A DNA stretch of 64,000 bases from positions 3,124,501 to 3,188,500 of the forward strand of contig NZ_CP035282.1 of NCBI RefSeq assembly GCF_004103715.1, read 5' to 3'. The translations under genes and the position numbers were made by a program. Of this stretch, positions 1 through 8,160 are shown piece after piece (the stretch's first letter is position 1; the number at the start of each line of letters is the position of its first letter). The DNA comes from Acidilutibacter cellobiosedens. GTDB lineage: Bacteria > Bacillota > Clostridia > Tissierellales > Acidilutibacteraceae. The notes beneath the pieces are model-generated. The model was not told the origin of the DNA, ran no database searches, and saw only the letters and a program-made list of their open reading frames with translations.

Positions 1-2
1 GA

Positions 3-1145
3 AAAGAATCCGTTACCTTTTATATTGGAATTGATGCAACCGGTGATAGTTTAACTTTAGGTCATTTTGTTCAGATAATGATAATGAAGCATATGCAAAT
101 GGCAGGTCATCGTCCTATAATATTGTTAGGAGGAGGAACTACCATGATAGGAGATCCCACAGGAAAAACAGACATGAGAAAGATGCTTAGTAAAGAGACT
201 ATTGAACATAATGCAAAGAGGTTTAAAGAACAGTTATCAAAATTTATAGATTTTGATAACGGCAAAGCCATTTTTGCAAACAATGCGGATTGGCTGTCAA
301 ATCTCAATTATATAGAGTTCATAAGGGAAATTGGAGTCCATTTTTCCGTAAACAAAATGCTTACAGCGGAGTGTTATAAACAAAGATTAGAAAGAGGACT
401 TACTTTCCTTGAATTCAACTATATGATTATGCAATCCTACGACTTCTTGGAGCTATACAGAAGATACAACTGTAAACTGCAAATAGGGGGAAATGATCAA
501 TGGTCCAATATCCTCGGAGGATATGATTTGGTTAGAAAAATCGAAAACGATGTGGTATATGCTATGACCTCTAAACTTTTAACAAATTCTGAAGGTAAAA
601 AAATGGGTAAAACAGAATCGGGTACTATTTGGCTTGATTCTGAAAAAACTTCCCCCTATGAATTTTATCAGTATCTGAGAAATATTGATGATAGAGATGT
701 AAAGAATTGTCTATTGCTTCTTACCCTTGTTCCGATTGAAGAAATAGAAGAGCTTTGTTCTCCGGGAGGGTCAAAAATTAATAAAGCAAAAGAGATTTTA
801 GCATTTGAAGTAACTAAAATGGTTCACGGGGAATCAGAAGCAATAAAAGCTCAGAAAGCAGCAAAATCATTGTTCGAAGGAAATGGAGAAGGGGGTTCAA
901 TTCCTACTACCGAAATAAAGAAGGAAGTATTTGAAAAAGGCATAGGTATACTTAACCTTCTCACGGAAATAGGAATTACTAAATCTAACAGTGAAGGAAG
1001 AAGAATTATAGAACAAAGAGGATTATCTATTAATGGAAGGAAGGTTGACAATTTCAATATTATATTAACATTGGATAGTTTTACCGATGGGAAAATAATG
1101 TTGAAAAAGGGGAAAAAAGTTTATCATCAAATCAAATTAATATAA
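3..1145 (+). CDS. tyrS: Tyrosyl-tRNA synthetase, 5' end cut by window edge
   Basis: Charges tRNA-Tyr with tyrosine in the cytoplasm. The reading frame is open from the first bases of the window, so the true start lies outside; about 381 of the usual 400-420 residues are present. Visible class I features are a HIGH-like motif (LGHF, base 57 onward), the KMSKS-type loop written KMGKT (near base 601), and a C-terminal S4 RNA-binding domain (from about base 930, with [11 protein letters not shown] and LSINGRKV). The KMGKT loop resembles the TyrS rather than the TyrZ branch. The gene is followed by a strong terminator, so it ends a transcript. Identification is firm; only the upstream regulation, often a T-box in Firmicutes, is out of view. 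Confidence 0.95.
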   Translation, partial: KESVTFYIGIDATGDSLTLGHFVQIMIMKHMQMAGHRPIILLGGGTTMIGDPTGKTDMRKMLSKETIEHNAKRFKEQLSKFIDFDNGKAIFANNADWLSNLNYIEFIREIGVHFSVNKMLTAECYKQRLERGLTFLEFNYMIMQSYDFLELYRRYNCKLQIGGNDQWSNILGGYDLVRKIENDVVYAMTSKLLTNSEGKKMGKTESGTIWLDSEKTSPYEFYQYLRNIDDRDVKNCLLLLTLVPIEEIEELCSPGGSKINKAKEILAFEVTKMVHGESEAIKAQKAAKSLFEGNGEGGSIPTTEIKKEVFEKGIGILNLLTEIGITKSNSEGRRIIEQRGLSINGRKVDNFNIILTLDSFTDGKIMLKKGKKVYHQIKLI

Positions 1146-1170
1146 TATATATTATCTACCATTTTTATGA

Positions 1171-1207
1171 GTACTCTGTAAATTATTACAGAGTACCTTT
1201 TTTTTAC
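1171..1207 (+). terminator. Rho-independent terminator of tyrS
   Basis: An 11-bp perfect stem (GTACTCTGTAA paired with TTACAGAGTAC) is followed by a long T run. It lies just after the tyrS stop codon. Confidence 0.9.
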
Positions 1208-1363
1208 TTTTATATCCATCATTCAGAAATTTATCCATATATTAAGGGTTTAAATTAAAAAAAAACAATGATATACTTTTAAACAATTTAAATAATAAAG
1301 GAAAGGGGTGAACTTGAGGATTTAAAAATTTAAAATTAATTTAAAAATTACAGGAGGCAAATT

Positions 1364-2227
1364 ATGAAAACTAAATTTAAGAAAACTATTTTATCATTGG
1401 CAGCATCAACTTTAGTGCTTTCACCATTTAGCATTGCTCATGCAGGTAGTTCCAACTTAGTTTATTATTTACCAAATGAAAGTTGCCCACAAAAAGGATA
1501 CACTATTCCTGGCTATAACAAGACTTCAAATTCTAACTCTAATTCCAATAATATATCTAATGATCAACTATATGAACAACTCGAAAAGTATATTTCAAAT
1601 TACATCAATGTAACTTCATCCCAAAAACCAAGTTGTGGCATTACAATTCCAAAAACAAATAATAATTCCGGAAACAATAATAGCGGAAATCAGCAAAACA
1701 ATGATGATGAACAAGATAATAACGATGAACAAAACAACGAACAAAATAATAATGACGAACAAGACAATGAACAGAATGGTAATAATGGCGGCAACCAAAA
1801 TGAAAATCCGGGAACCGAAAATCCGGGTGATGAAACACCTGCACCATCTAATTCTGTAGAATCAGAAGTCGTAAGGTTGGTAAATATAGAAAGAGAAAAG
1901 GCAGGATTACAGCCTCTAACTCAAAGTTCAGAGTTATCAAATGTTGCAAGACTCAAATCTCAGGATATGGCAGACAATAATTACTTTAGTCATACTTCCC
2001 CTACATATGGCGATCCTTTCACCATGATGAAAACTTTTGGAATAAAATACAGTACCGCTGGGGAAAATATTGCAAAAGGATATTCAAGTGCTCAAACAGT
2101 AATGGATGGATGGATGAATTCATCAGGTCATAGGGCAAACATACTGAATTCAAGTTTTAACAAAATCGGAGTAGGCTATGTAAATAAAAATGGTACAACC
2201 TATTGGACACAAATGTTTACAAATTAG
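1364..2227 (+). CDS. Secreted CAP-domain (SCP/YkwD-like) protein
   Basis: Extracellular protein of the CAP (cysteine-rich secretory protein, PR-1) superfamily; bacterial members are related to Bacillus YkwD and their biochemical role is poorly known. Residues 1-28 form a signal peptide (KKT near the start, hydrophobic core, AHA cleavage motif). Residues about 50-160 are a low-complexity linker rich in Asn, Gln, Glu and Asp. The CAP domain occupies about 165-287 with the landmarks VNIEREKAGL, YFSHTSP, GENIAKGY and MNSSGHRANIL. An AGGAGG site precedes the ATG. The gene stands alone between two strong terminators. The acidic, Asn-rich linker suggests a surface-exposed spacer, which is inference. 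Confidence 0.9.
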   Translation: MKTKFKKTILSLAASTLVLSPFSIAHAGSSNLVYYLPNESCPQKGYTIPGYNKTSNSNSNSNNISNDQLYEQLEKYISNYINVTSSQKPSCGITIPKTNNNSGNNNSGNQQNNDDEQDNNDEQNNEQNNNDEQDNEQNGNNGGNQNENPGTENPGDETPAPSNSVESEVVRLVNIEREKAGLQPLTQSSELSNVARLKSQDMADNNYFSHTSPTYGDPFTMMKTFGIKYSTAGENIAKGYSSAQTVMDGWMNSSGHRANILNSSFNKIGVGYVNKNGTTYWTQMFTN

Positions 2228-2247
2228 TTTTTACAAGAAATTTCAAT

Positions 2248-2305
2248 GAATAAAAAAGACTCTGTGGGATATTAAATTTAATATCCACAGAGTCTTTTTT
2301 ATTCA
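2248..2305. terminator. Bidirectional terminator between convergent genes
   Basis: A very long near-perfect inverted repeat (GAATAAAAAAGACTCTGTG on one side, its complement on the other) with A and T runs at both ends. It serves both the CAP-domain gene and the convergent Nudix gene. Confidence 0.9.
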
Positions 2306-2314
2306 TTATATATT

Positions 2315-2932
2315 TTATTTTTCCTTCATTATATCTATAAAATTTTTTGTAATTTTCGCAGTAATTCCCCATATAATATTTTCCTGATACTTATAAAAAT
2401 AAATACTATAAATCCCTTTTCTGAAATTATATTCCTTTCCCCCTGGAATCAACTCATAAGGAAAATCTTCTTTTATTACTGCTTTTAAATCAACACGATA
2501 AGTAGAAGGTTCATTATTCATAAAAAAATCCACCGGTACAGTAAATATATGATCAACTTCATCTGAATTGTATTTCATATCATCCACACTAATTCCATTA
2601 ATCGTTCCTATAAAAGGGCAAAGAAAAAAATTAAAATATGTAATAATGTAATCTAATTCTCCGATAACTTTTATGTTCTCCTTTTTTACATTTAATTCTT
2701 CACAAGTTTCTCTAATTGCAGCCTCCTTAAATGTTTCATTTTTTTCTACCGCTCCACCTGGGAAAGAAATTTCTCCGGGTTGATTTTTCAAACTCTTGGC
2801 TCTTGATTCATAAATAAGATGCCATTCTCCTTTTAAATAAATCAAAGGCAAAAATACTCCATAGTTATGCCTTATGTCCTTAGGCCGGGCTGAACGGTTA
2901 TTAAACTTTTCATAAACATCATTTATATTCAT
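2315..2932 (-). CDS. Nudix hydrolase, CoA pyrophosphatase type
   Basis: Probable cytoplasmic CoA or acyl-CoA diphosphatase (NudL/YeaB group) that cuts the pyrophosphate of CoA-type substrates. The Nudix box is intact: GGAVEKNETFKEAAIRETCE followed by EL fits Gx5Ex7REUxEExGU. The upstream LKNQPGEISFPGG segment matches the UPF0035-type signature of CoA-specific Nudix enzymes. Length of 205 residues is normal. I chose the ATG at 2932 because GGAGG lies seven bases upstream; a farther ATG at 2944 would place the ribosome site inside the coding region. It follows a peroxiredoxin gene on the same strand, separated by a terminator-like hairpin. Substrate preference is inferred from the motif only. 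Confidence 0.85.
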   Translation of the reverse strand: MNINDVYEKFNNRSARPKDIRHNYGVFLPLIYLKGEWHLIYESRAKSLKNQPGEISFPGGAVEKNETFKEAAIRETCEELNVKKENIKVIGELDYIITYFNFFLCPFIGTINGISVDDMKYNSDEVDHIFTVPVDFFMNNEPSTYRVDLKAVIKEDFPYELIPGGKEYNFRKGIYSIYFYKYQENIIWGITAKITKNFIDIMKEK

Positions 2933-2948
2933 ATTATCCTCCATAAAT

Positions 2949-2970
2949 AAAGCGGTGAAATCACCGCTTT
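2949..2970 (-). terminator. Hairpin after the peroxiredoxin gene
   Basis: AAAGCGGTGA pairs perfectly with TCACCGCTTT across a two-base loop. It sits between the peroxiredoxin stop and the Nudix start; the following T tract is short, so termination may be partial. Confidence 0.7.
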
Positions 2971-2971
2971 G

Positions 2972-3493
2972 TTATAAAAGTTTTTCCCCTTCCTGCCAAT
3001 CGACCGGACACATTCCACCTGTCTTCAATGCTTTAAGTACTCTCAATGTTTCATCCACACTTCTTCCTACATTTAGATCATGAATTACCGAATACCTTAC
3101 TACCCCTTCAGGATCAATAATAAAGAGTCCCCTTAATGCAACTCCTTCTTCTTCAATCAATACTCCAAAATCATTCGATACCTTTTTAGTTAAATCAGAA
3201 GCTAAGGGAAAATTAATATGTCCTAAACTACCCTTAATCCATTCCTGATGAGAATATTGACTGTCAACACTTACAGCCAATAATTCTGCATCTTCTTTCT
3301 TGAAATCCTCATACCTCTTACTATATCCAGTAATCTCTGTCGGGCAGACAAAAGTAAAATCCATGGGATAGAAAAACATGACCAACCATTTTCCGGCATA
3401 ATCCTTAAGATTTACCTTTTTAAATTCTTTCCCATTCCCCATGCATGCAGTCATCTCAAAATTTGGTGCCGATTTCCCTACCAATCTTTCCAT
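2972..3493 (-). CDS. 2-Cys peroxiredoxin (AhpC/Prx1 family)
   Basis: Cytoplasmic thiol peroxidase that reduces hydrogen peroxide and organic peroxides. The peroxidatic cysteine is C50 in FTFVCPTE and the resolving cysteine is C162 in GGMCPVDW, so this is a typical 2-Cys enzyme that forms intersubunit disulfides. The C-terminal tail is short, ending about ten residues after the resolving cysteine, which in this family usually means robustness to overoxidation. Start at ATG 3493 is set by AGGAGG eight bases upstream; a TTG six bases earlier is too close to it. An inverted repeat TTATCATCTGATAA at 3572-3585 could be an operator for oxidative-stress control, but I cannot assign the regulator. No ahpF is adjacent. 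Confidence 0.93.
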   Translation of the reverse strand: MERLVGKSAPNFEMTACMGNGKEFKKVNLKDYAGKWLVMFFYPMDFTFVCPTEITGYSKRYEDFKKEDAELLAVSVDSQYSHQEWIKGSLGHINFPLASDLTKKVSNDFGVLIEEEGVALRGLFIIDPEGVVRYSVIHDLNVGRSVDETLRVLKALKTGGMCPVDWQEGEKLL

Positions 3494-3612
3494 ATTCAAA
3501 ACCTCCTATGCGAATTATATTTCTTCTAATCTAAGTTATATATTCCCATAGGGATACCATTTTAAACATCATTATCATCTGATAATTGTTATTATTTAAA
3601 GGCTATATTTTG

Positions 3613-4185
3613 TTATTTTGAATAAGCAAATGATATTCTTGCATCCCTCAACCGTTCGTAATTTCTAATAATTGATTTTATCTCCACTCTTCCAAAGAAG
3701 AAAAACGATATTGCTTCCCACATAAATACCCAGCCTCCAACTAAAAATCCCTGGGCAAAAGCTTCCCATATTATCAACCTTATTCTCGTCGTAAATATAA
3801 AATAAAAAAGCAGAAGAATAAAAGAAATAAATACAGAGTTAATCATCCTCTTATAATTACTATTTAGCTTTCTCTGTTCAAAATGGGCATAAAAATCATA
3901 GCATGTTTTAATTCCTTCAGTAATAATTTTTTCTTTATTTTCATCTCTGATTTCATTTGGAAGATAAAAACTGATTTCAAGGTTGAACCTTTCCGGAATA
4001 TCATTAGAACATTCTTCCAAAAACTTAGTCAAATCAGGAGAAATATCTCTTCTCTTATAAGAAGAATGATCCCATTCATTAAATATTTCAACATAGCTGT
4101 TCAGGTCCACCTCTATTACATAATCGCCGGTATTGGGATTTTTCTTATATAATTTATTTATATATTCCATTCTTTCTTTTTTCAC
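3613..4185 (-). CDS. Conserved hypothetical membrane protein, two transmembrane segments
   Basis: Not assigned to a named family. The 190-residue product has a charged, probably cytoplasmic N-terminal region (1-112, with NLEISFYLPNEI), two hydrophobic segments near residues 115-135 and 140-165 with an aromatic-rich FMWEAISFFFFG stretch, and a basic C-terminal tail (RNYERLRDARISF). The start is taken as GTG at 4185 with AGGGG eight bases upstream; an internal ATG at 4170 is possible. It is flanked by the peroxiredoxin gene and a repeat-containing spacer, with no operon clue. It may be a small signalling or stress membrane protein, but nothing in the sequence proves that. Confidence 0.75.
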   Translation of the reverse strand: MKKERMEYINKLYKKNPNTGDYVIEVDLNSYVEIFNEWDHSSYKRRDISPDLTKFLEECSNDIPERFNLEISFYLPNEIRDENKEKIITEGIKTCYDFYAHFEQRKLNSNYKRMINSVFISFILLLFYFIFTTRIRLIIWEAFAQGFLVGGWVFMWEAISFFFFGRVEIKSIIRNYERLRDARISFAYSK

Positions 4186-4247
4186 AAGTATTACCCCTAT
4201 ATTAAAATTATAAGAAAATTTTTTATCAAAGCATCATAAGGTAGCTT

Positions 4248-4322
4248 TTCTTGAAACTCATTTACGGAAAGTTCTTTTTAACATCAGTATTTATAAGCGA
4301 GAACTTTCCTATTCGTTATAAA
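4248..4322 (+). repeat. Dispersed intergenic repeat, copy 1
   Basis: Member of a repeat family seen at five places here. Landmarks are CATTTACGGAAAG near the left and ACTTTCCTATTCGTTATAA at the right end. It lies directly beside copy 2 in the same orientation. Confidence 0.5.
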
Positions 4323-4356
4323 AAAGCTTTTACCAAAAAATAAAAATTAGGATGCC

Positions 4357-4421
4357 TTTTATAAAACCAATTTACGGAAAACTTATGTTAATATAATTTA
4401 TAGCTTTCCTATAGGTTATAA
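4357..4421 (+). repeat. Dispersed intergenic repeat, copy 2
   Basis: Begins TTTTATAAAACCAATTTACG and ends CTTTCCTATAGGTTATAA, so the outer ends form a short imperfect inverted repeat (TTATAAAACC/GGTTATAA). It matches copy 1 immediately upstream and the reverse complement of copy 4 at 25.3 kb. Confidence 0.55.
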
Positions 4422-4447
4422 GAATATAATATCATATAATACTATGT

Positions 4448-5566
4448 TTATGAAGCATCCTTCATATTTTCTCTTATTTTTCTATATACATTTTCATTTT
4501 CCGCTTTAACATTATATAAATAGCTATCTATATTTCCATTAAAAGATATATATTTATTAAATAGAACCATCTCTAAATTTTCTCTTGTTCTATTTATAAC
4601 AAAATTCTTGTCCTTTTCAACTCCATATTTTTTATAGTCCTTAATTATCAAGCTTAACGCTTTCACAACTTTATCCAAGTCATATTTCTTTAAATCATAT
4701 ATCGGAGAAATGTCCTTTTCTTTAAAATAAACTCCTTTATCTACAGCCTCCTGCAATACTCTTTGTGTAGACCATATAAGACATTTCTCCTTTCTACAGG
4801 CGTCACTACAGCCTTCTTCTCCCAAGCATATATCATCTACAGCCTTTTTAGCATTTAAAACTTCAAGATAAAGCTTTGATGCAACTTCCTTCATCTCGGA
4901 TTTCTGACCTGATTTCATTCTTTTATACTGCCTGATTAAAAACAATAGATAGATTAATATAGAGATTGCAGAAAATAAATAAGTTGTTTCCCAGCTCATC
5001 AATACATTAGGAGTAATATCCCATATTTTAAAGAGTCCGAACATTAAAAATATAAAAGAAGACATAATCTTAATTGAAATATCCGGCATCTTCTCTCCTA
5101 TTTTTCTTCCTACAAAAATCCCCAAACTGCTGGTAGCCATCATTCCTGAAACTGTTCCCATAAGTACAAAAATAGGATGATTTCCTTCCGCCGACAGTGC
5201 CATAGCCGATAATTGAGTCTTATCCCCGAATTCTCCTACAAAGAATGCCAATGCTACTGTAAGTATAGGCCCAAACGTTTTTTCTTTCTTTTGTTTTTCC
5301 TTTTTTTCATCCATCAATGTCATGATTCCAAATACTATAAATATAAATCCCGCCGATATTTGGACAATTTCTTCCGGAACAATTGTTGAAAAATATTTTC
5401 CGAGTAATATGGCTATTCCGTGATTTAATATTACTCCGATAAAAACCCCTCCCAATACTTCCAATAGGGAATACTGAGTAGCAAAACTCATTGCCATTAT
5501 TTGAGTTTTATCTCCCATTTCCGCCATGAATATTAAAAAAAATGATTTGATAAATTCTCGTATCAT
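4448..5566 (-). CDS. GDT1/UPF0016-family manganese exporter with extra C-terminal cysteine region
   Basis: Probable cation exporter (GDT1/TMEM165 family, Mn2+ efflux in bacteria such as MneA/MntX types). The family's two signature motifs, EMGDKT near residue 16 and EFGDKT near residue 112, each sit in a transmembrane helix of two three-helix repeats. Predicted membrane part covers residues 1-210. Unlike the usual family length of about 190-220, this protein continues to 372 residues with a soluble tail. The tail contains C247, C253, C257 and C262 in ICLGEEGC-SDAC-RKEKC, a possible metal site. A yybP-ykoY manganese riboswitch and terminator lie directly upstream, which strongly supports manganese as substrate. 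RBS AAGGAAGGGTGG precedes the ATG. Confidence 0.9.
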   Translation of the reverse strand: MIREFIKSFFLIFMAEMGDKTQIMAMSFATQYSLLEVLGGVFIGVILNHGIAILLGKYFSTIVPEEIVQISAGFIFIVFGIMTLMDEKKEKQKKEKTFGPILTVALAFFVGEFGDKTQLSAMALSAEGNHPIFVLMGTVSGMMATSSLGIFVGRKIGEKMPDISIKIMSSFIFLMFGLFKIWDITPNVLMSWETTYLFSAISILIYLLFLIRQYKRMKSGQKSEMKEVASKLYLEVLNAKKAVDDICLGEEGCSDACRKEKCLIWSTQRVLQEAVDKGVYFKEKDISPIYDLKKYDLDKVVKALSLIIKDYKKYGVEKDKNFVINRTRENLEMVLFNKYISFNGNIDSYLYNVKAENENVYRKIRENMKDAS

Positions 5567-5607
5567 TCAACCACCCTTCCTTTGATTAGAGTAAAACCCT
5601 AAAAATT

Positions 5608-5655
5608 TAAAAAAAGACTTTTAATTTGATGAATAGATCATCAAACCAAAAGTCT
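5608..5655 (-). terminator. Expression-platform terminator of the Mn2+ riboswitch
   Basis: On the minus strand AGACTTTT plus GGTTTGATGA pair with TCATCAAATT plus AAAAGTCT, followed by seven T. The 5' arm overlaps the 3' end of the aptamer (GCGAGACTTTTGG), so aptamer folding and terminator folding should be mutually exclusive. Confidence 0.85.
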
Positions 5656-5750
5656 CGCTCTCTCAATAACAAGTAAATAGAACCAGGTATCCTTACCAGT
5701 ATGTTGATCCTATTCGTAGTCCCTACTACAGCTACTCCCCTTTAGCCAAA
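5646..5750 (-). promoter_or_regulatory. yybP-ykoY manganese riboswitch aptamer
   Basis: The minus strand shows the conserved elements of this class: AAAGGGGAGTAGC at the 5' side, ATCAACATACTGG with ACCTGGTT in the middle, and GAGCGAGACTTTTGG at the 3' side. By family knowledge it binds Mn2+ and turns on exporter genes. Here the 3' side competes with a rho-independent terminator, so Mn2+ binding should allow read-through into the GDT1-type exporter. Confidence 0.92.
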
Positions 5751-5885
5751 TATTAAAATATTTAAATTTATCATTGGTAAAACAACTTGATTTTAATTGA
5801 TATTTAATCTTAATATATATATTACCATATATAAATTTTAAGAACAAGAATATAGTTCGAATACAGTATTTTTATTTTTCATTTA

Positions 5886-6611
5886 CTATAAAGTTAAGGC
5901 ATTTTCTTCTCCGGAAGTAATCACTTTGCCGCTCTTTATATATGTTTTACTATTTCCTATCATAATTATGCTGTCCATACTTATCTCTTCAAAATTAATA
6001 TCTCCTAAAGTAGTAATAATTACTTTGTCTTGGTCATCCAAATTTTCTACTATTCCTACAGGGGTGGAAGGAAGCTTAAAATTAAGCATTATCTCCACAG
6101 CTTTCTCAATATAAAATATTTTTTCTCTCTTTTTATAACAATATAATACTATAACAAAATTTCCCATAGATGCATATCGTATCCTTTTTTCAATTGCTTC
6201 CCATGAAACAGCAAAATCGCTCAGATTAATATAGCAAAAATCATCCATTATGGGAGCACCTAATTTACTTGCGGCAAATGATACTGTTGTAATCCCTGGA
6301 ATTACCTCTACTTCGATATCATAAGAAACTTTCAAGGCATACCCTGCTATTCCATAAAGACAGGAATCACCATAGACTAATATTGAAGTTGTTTTCCCTT
6401 CTTTTACCTTCCCTATAGAATATTTACACCCTTCAGTTCCTTCTTTCATTCTGATTGGAAATATTTCCTTGCCATCTGCCAAACTTCCCAAATACTTTAA
6501 ACAAGTCTTATCTCCTACTATTACATCTGATTTTTCTATTGCATCTATTGCTCTTAAAGTCATGTCATCCTTTCCTTTGGAACCTATTCCTACTATATAT
6601 AACCTTGCCAC
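5886..6611 (-). CDS. cbiH: Precorrin-3B/cobalt-precorrin-3 C17-methyltransferase
   Basis: SAM-dependent methyltransferase of corrin ring synthesis in the anaerobic cobalamin pathway (CbiH/CobJ), which methylates C17 with ring contraction. The tetrapyrrole methylase fold is recognisable from LYIVGIGSKGKDDMT at the N terminus, VYGDSCLYGIAGYAL in the middle and VIPGITTVSFAASKLGAP; the following NLSDFAVSWEAIEKRI is characteristic of CbiH/CobJ rather than other precorrin methylases. Length of 241 residues is normal. It lies 68 nt after cobD on the same strand behind a cobalamin riboswitch. No other cobalamin genes are in the window, so the pathway must be completed elsewhere or the pair is a relic of a split operon. 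Confidence 0.88.
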   Translation of the reverse strand: MARLYIVGIGSKGKDDMTLRAIDAIEKSDVIVGDKTCLKYLGSLADGKEIFPIRMKEGTEGCKYSIGKVKEGKTTSILVYGDSCLYGIAGYALKVSYDIEVEVIPGITTVSFAASKLGAPIMDDFCYINLSDFAVSWEAIEKRIRYASMGNFVIVLYCYKKREKIFYIEKAVEIMLNFKLPSTPVGIVENLDDQDKVIITTLGDINFEEISMDSIIMIGNSKTYIKSGKVITSGEENALTL

Positions 6612-6679
6612 CTAAACCCTCTCCTCGCTTGTTTCTCATACTATTATTTACTATATATAAATATTGCCAAAACAATTAT

Positions 6680-7759
6680 TTAACTCATATTTTCTTCGAC
6701 ATTTTCCAATTCTTTAAATATCTTTATAACTCTTTCGTTATTTTTTCTGTTCTTTATCGCCAATCTTATATGCTTATCATCTAAGCCGTCAAAAGATGAA
6801 CATTTTCTTATGAGTATTCCTCTCTTCAGAAAATAGTAAAAGAGAAAATTCTCATTAAACTTTCGACTTTTTATAAGTATATAATTAGACTGAGTAGGAT
6901 ATAAATTGATAAATTTTATCTTCATAAGGGCTTTCGTCATATATTGTCTTTCCCCTTGAATATAATTTTTGCTTTTCTCTATATATTCCTCACAGCCAAA
7001 AATATATCTTCCGCTGCAATCAGCCAGAGAATTAATACTCCAAGGCAATTCCACCTTTTCATATTCCCTAGCCATTTTATTGGAAGTACAGGCATATCCG
7101 AGCCTAATCCCCGGAAGAGCAAAAAACTTGGTTGCTGCTCTGATTATGGCTATTCTATCATAATCCTTATCTTTAAACATTTTTATGCTGTCATAATCCT
7201 TAGGGCAAAATTCAAAAAAAGCTTCATCAAGAAGTAAAAAACTTTCTTTTAAGTTAACAATATCATATATTAATTTAAGTTTATCTTCTTCTATCCTTAA
7301 CCCTGTAGGATTATTGGGATTACCCAATATTAAGATATCACCTTTCTTTAAATTTCTTTTTACTGAATCTATGTCTATTGTAAAATCCGGAGATAAGGGG
7401 ATTTTGCATATTTCCTTTTTTAATACCTTTCCTCTTTTCTCATATTCCGAGAAACAGGGCACAAATGTCACTACTCTATCAAATAATTGAATAAAATTAT
7501 TTATCACTTCAACTGCCCCGTTCCCAACAACTATATTTGAACAATCACAATTTAAATATTTTCCTATATTAGATTTTAAAGTTCTATACTGTATATCCGG
7601 ATATATAGTTAAACTGTTAAAATTGTTTTTAAGTTCATCATATAACCCTTCCGGTGGACCTAAAGGATTTATATTGCTGCTGAAATCTACCAGTTCTCCA
7701 TCATATAAATCTCTATATGTGGTTATATCTCCTCCATGGTTCATAAGTAAAAAATCCAT
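6680..7759 (-). CDS. cobD: L-threonine-O-3-phosphate decarboxylase (CobD)
   Basis: PLP enzyme that makes (R)-1-amino-2-propanol phosphate for the cobalamin nucleotide loop. It belongs to the class I/II aminotransferase fold near HisC; the N-terminal NHGGDI followed by DFSSNINPLGPP is the hallmark of CobD and separates it from histidinol-phosphate aminotransferase. GNPNNPTG is the PLP-pocket motif and the Schiff-base lysine lies in RAATKFFALPGIRLGY. Length of 359 residues is normal. The ATG at 7759 has GGAAGTGAGG upstream. It is the first gene after a cobalamin riboswitch with terminator, so expression should fall when B12 is plentiful; cbiH follows in the same transcript. Confidence 0.9.
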   Translation of the reverse strand: MDFLLMNHGGDITTYRDLYDGELVDFSSNINPLGPPEGLYDELKNNFNSLTIYPDIQYRTLKSNIGKYLNCDCSNIVVGNGAVEVINNFIQLFDRVVTFVPCFSEYEKRGKVLKKEICKIPLSPDFTIDIDSVKRNLKKGDILILGNPNNPTGLRIEEDKLKLIYDIVNLKESFLLLDEAFFEFCPKDYDSIKMFKDKDYDRIAIIRAATKFFALPGIRLGYACTSNKMAREYEKVELPWSINSLADCSGRYIFGCEEYIEKSKNYIQGERQYMTKALMKIKFINLYPTQSNYILIKSRKFNENFLFYYFLKRGILIRKCSSFDGLDDKHIRLAIKNRKNNERVIKIFKELENVEENMS

Positions 7760-7837
7760 TTCCTCACTTCCTTTACAAAAAATTGATCAACATACAACAT
7801 CCTTAAAACATTTTAGCAACATTAGGCTTTTACTATA

Positions 7838-7868
7838 TAAAAAAAGGAATCCCTCTCTCGGAATCCCT
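7838..7868 (-). terminator. Terminator downstream of the cobalamin riboswitch
   Basis: On the minus strand AGGGATTCC, loop GAGAGA, GGGATTCCT, then seven T. The two arms are the same sequence read twice; in RNA they pair antiparallel through two G-U wobbles, giving a nine-pair stem. It is the likely expression platform for the B12 riboswitch upstream. Confidence 0.7.
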
Positions 7869-7939
7869 GAACTTGCTTAAAAGTTTTGACAACTCAACAT
7901 TAAACAATTTCCTTCCCTCCGAAAGAATGCTTTCACTAT

Positions 7940-8072
7940 TAATAAGGCAGGTATCCTGACTTACGGCTTAGCCTCCTTCCCCCTTCCCAGCTTTCGCCAG
8001 TGGATATGGAATTCGTAACCGTTTACAGTAGCGGGGGCTGTAGCGGATTTTCACCGCTTTCCCTTTTAATCT
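7940..8072 (-). promoter_or_regulatory. Cobalamin riboswitch
   Basis: On the minus strand the order of conserved blocks is AAAGCGGTGAAAATCCGC, ACAGCCCCCGCTACTG, GCGAAAGCTGGGAAGG, and the B12 box AAGTCAGGATACCTGCC. These match the cobalamin (AdoCbl-type) riboswitch closely. It precedes cobD-cbiH by about 180 nt, with a terminator between. Confidence 0.95.
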
Positions 8073-8160
8073 ATATAAATATAGAACCTAAATAATATTA
8101 TAATTATATAAGTCTATTATATAATATCACTTCCCATGTTCTCTGTCAAAATTGTTTTTA

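Noticed and set aside
1616-1859. Overlapping frames inside the CAP-domain gene's linker
   Set aside because: They arise from the repetitive AAC/GAC/GAA codons of the Asn-, Asp- and Glu-rich linker read in other frames; no ribosome sites.
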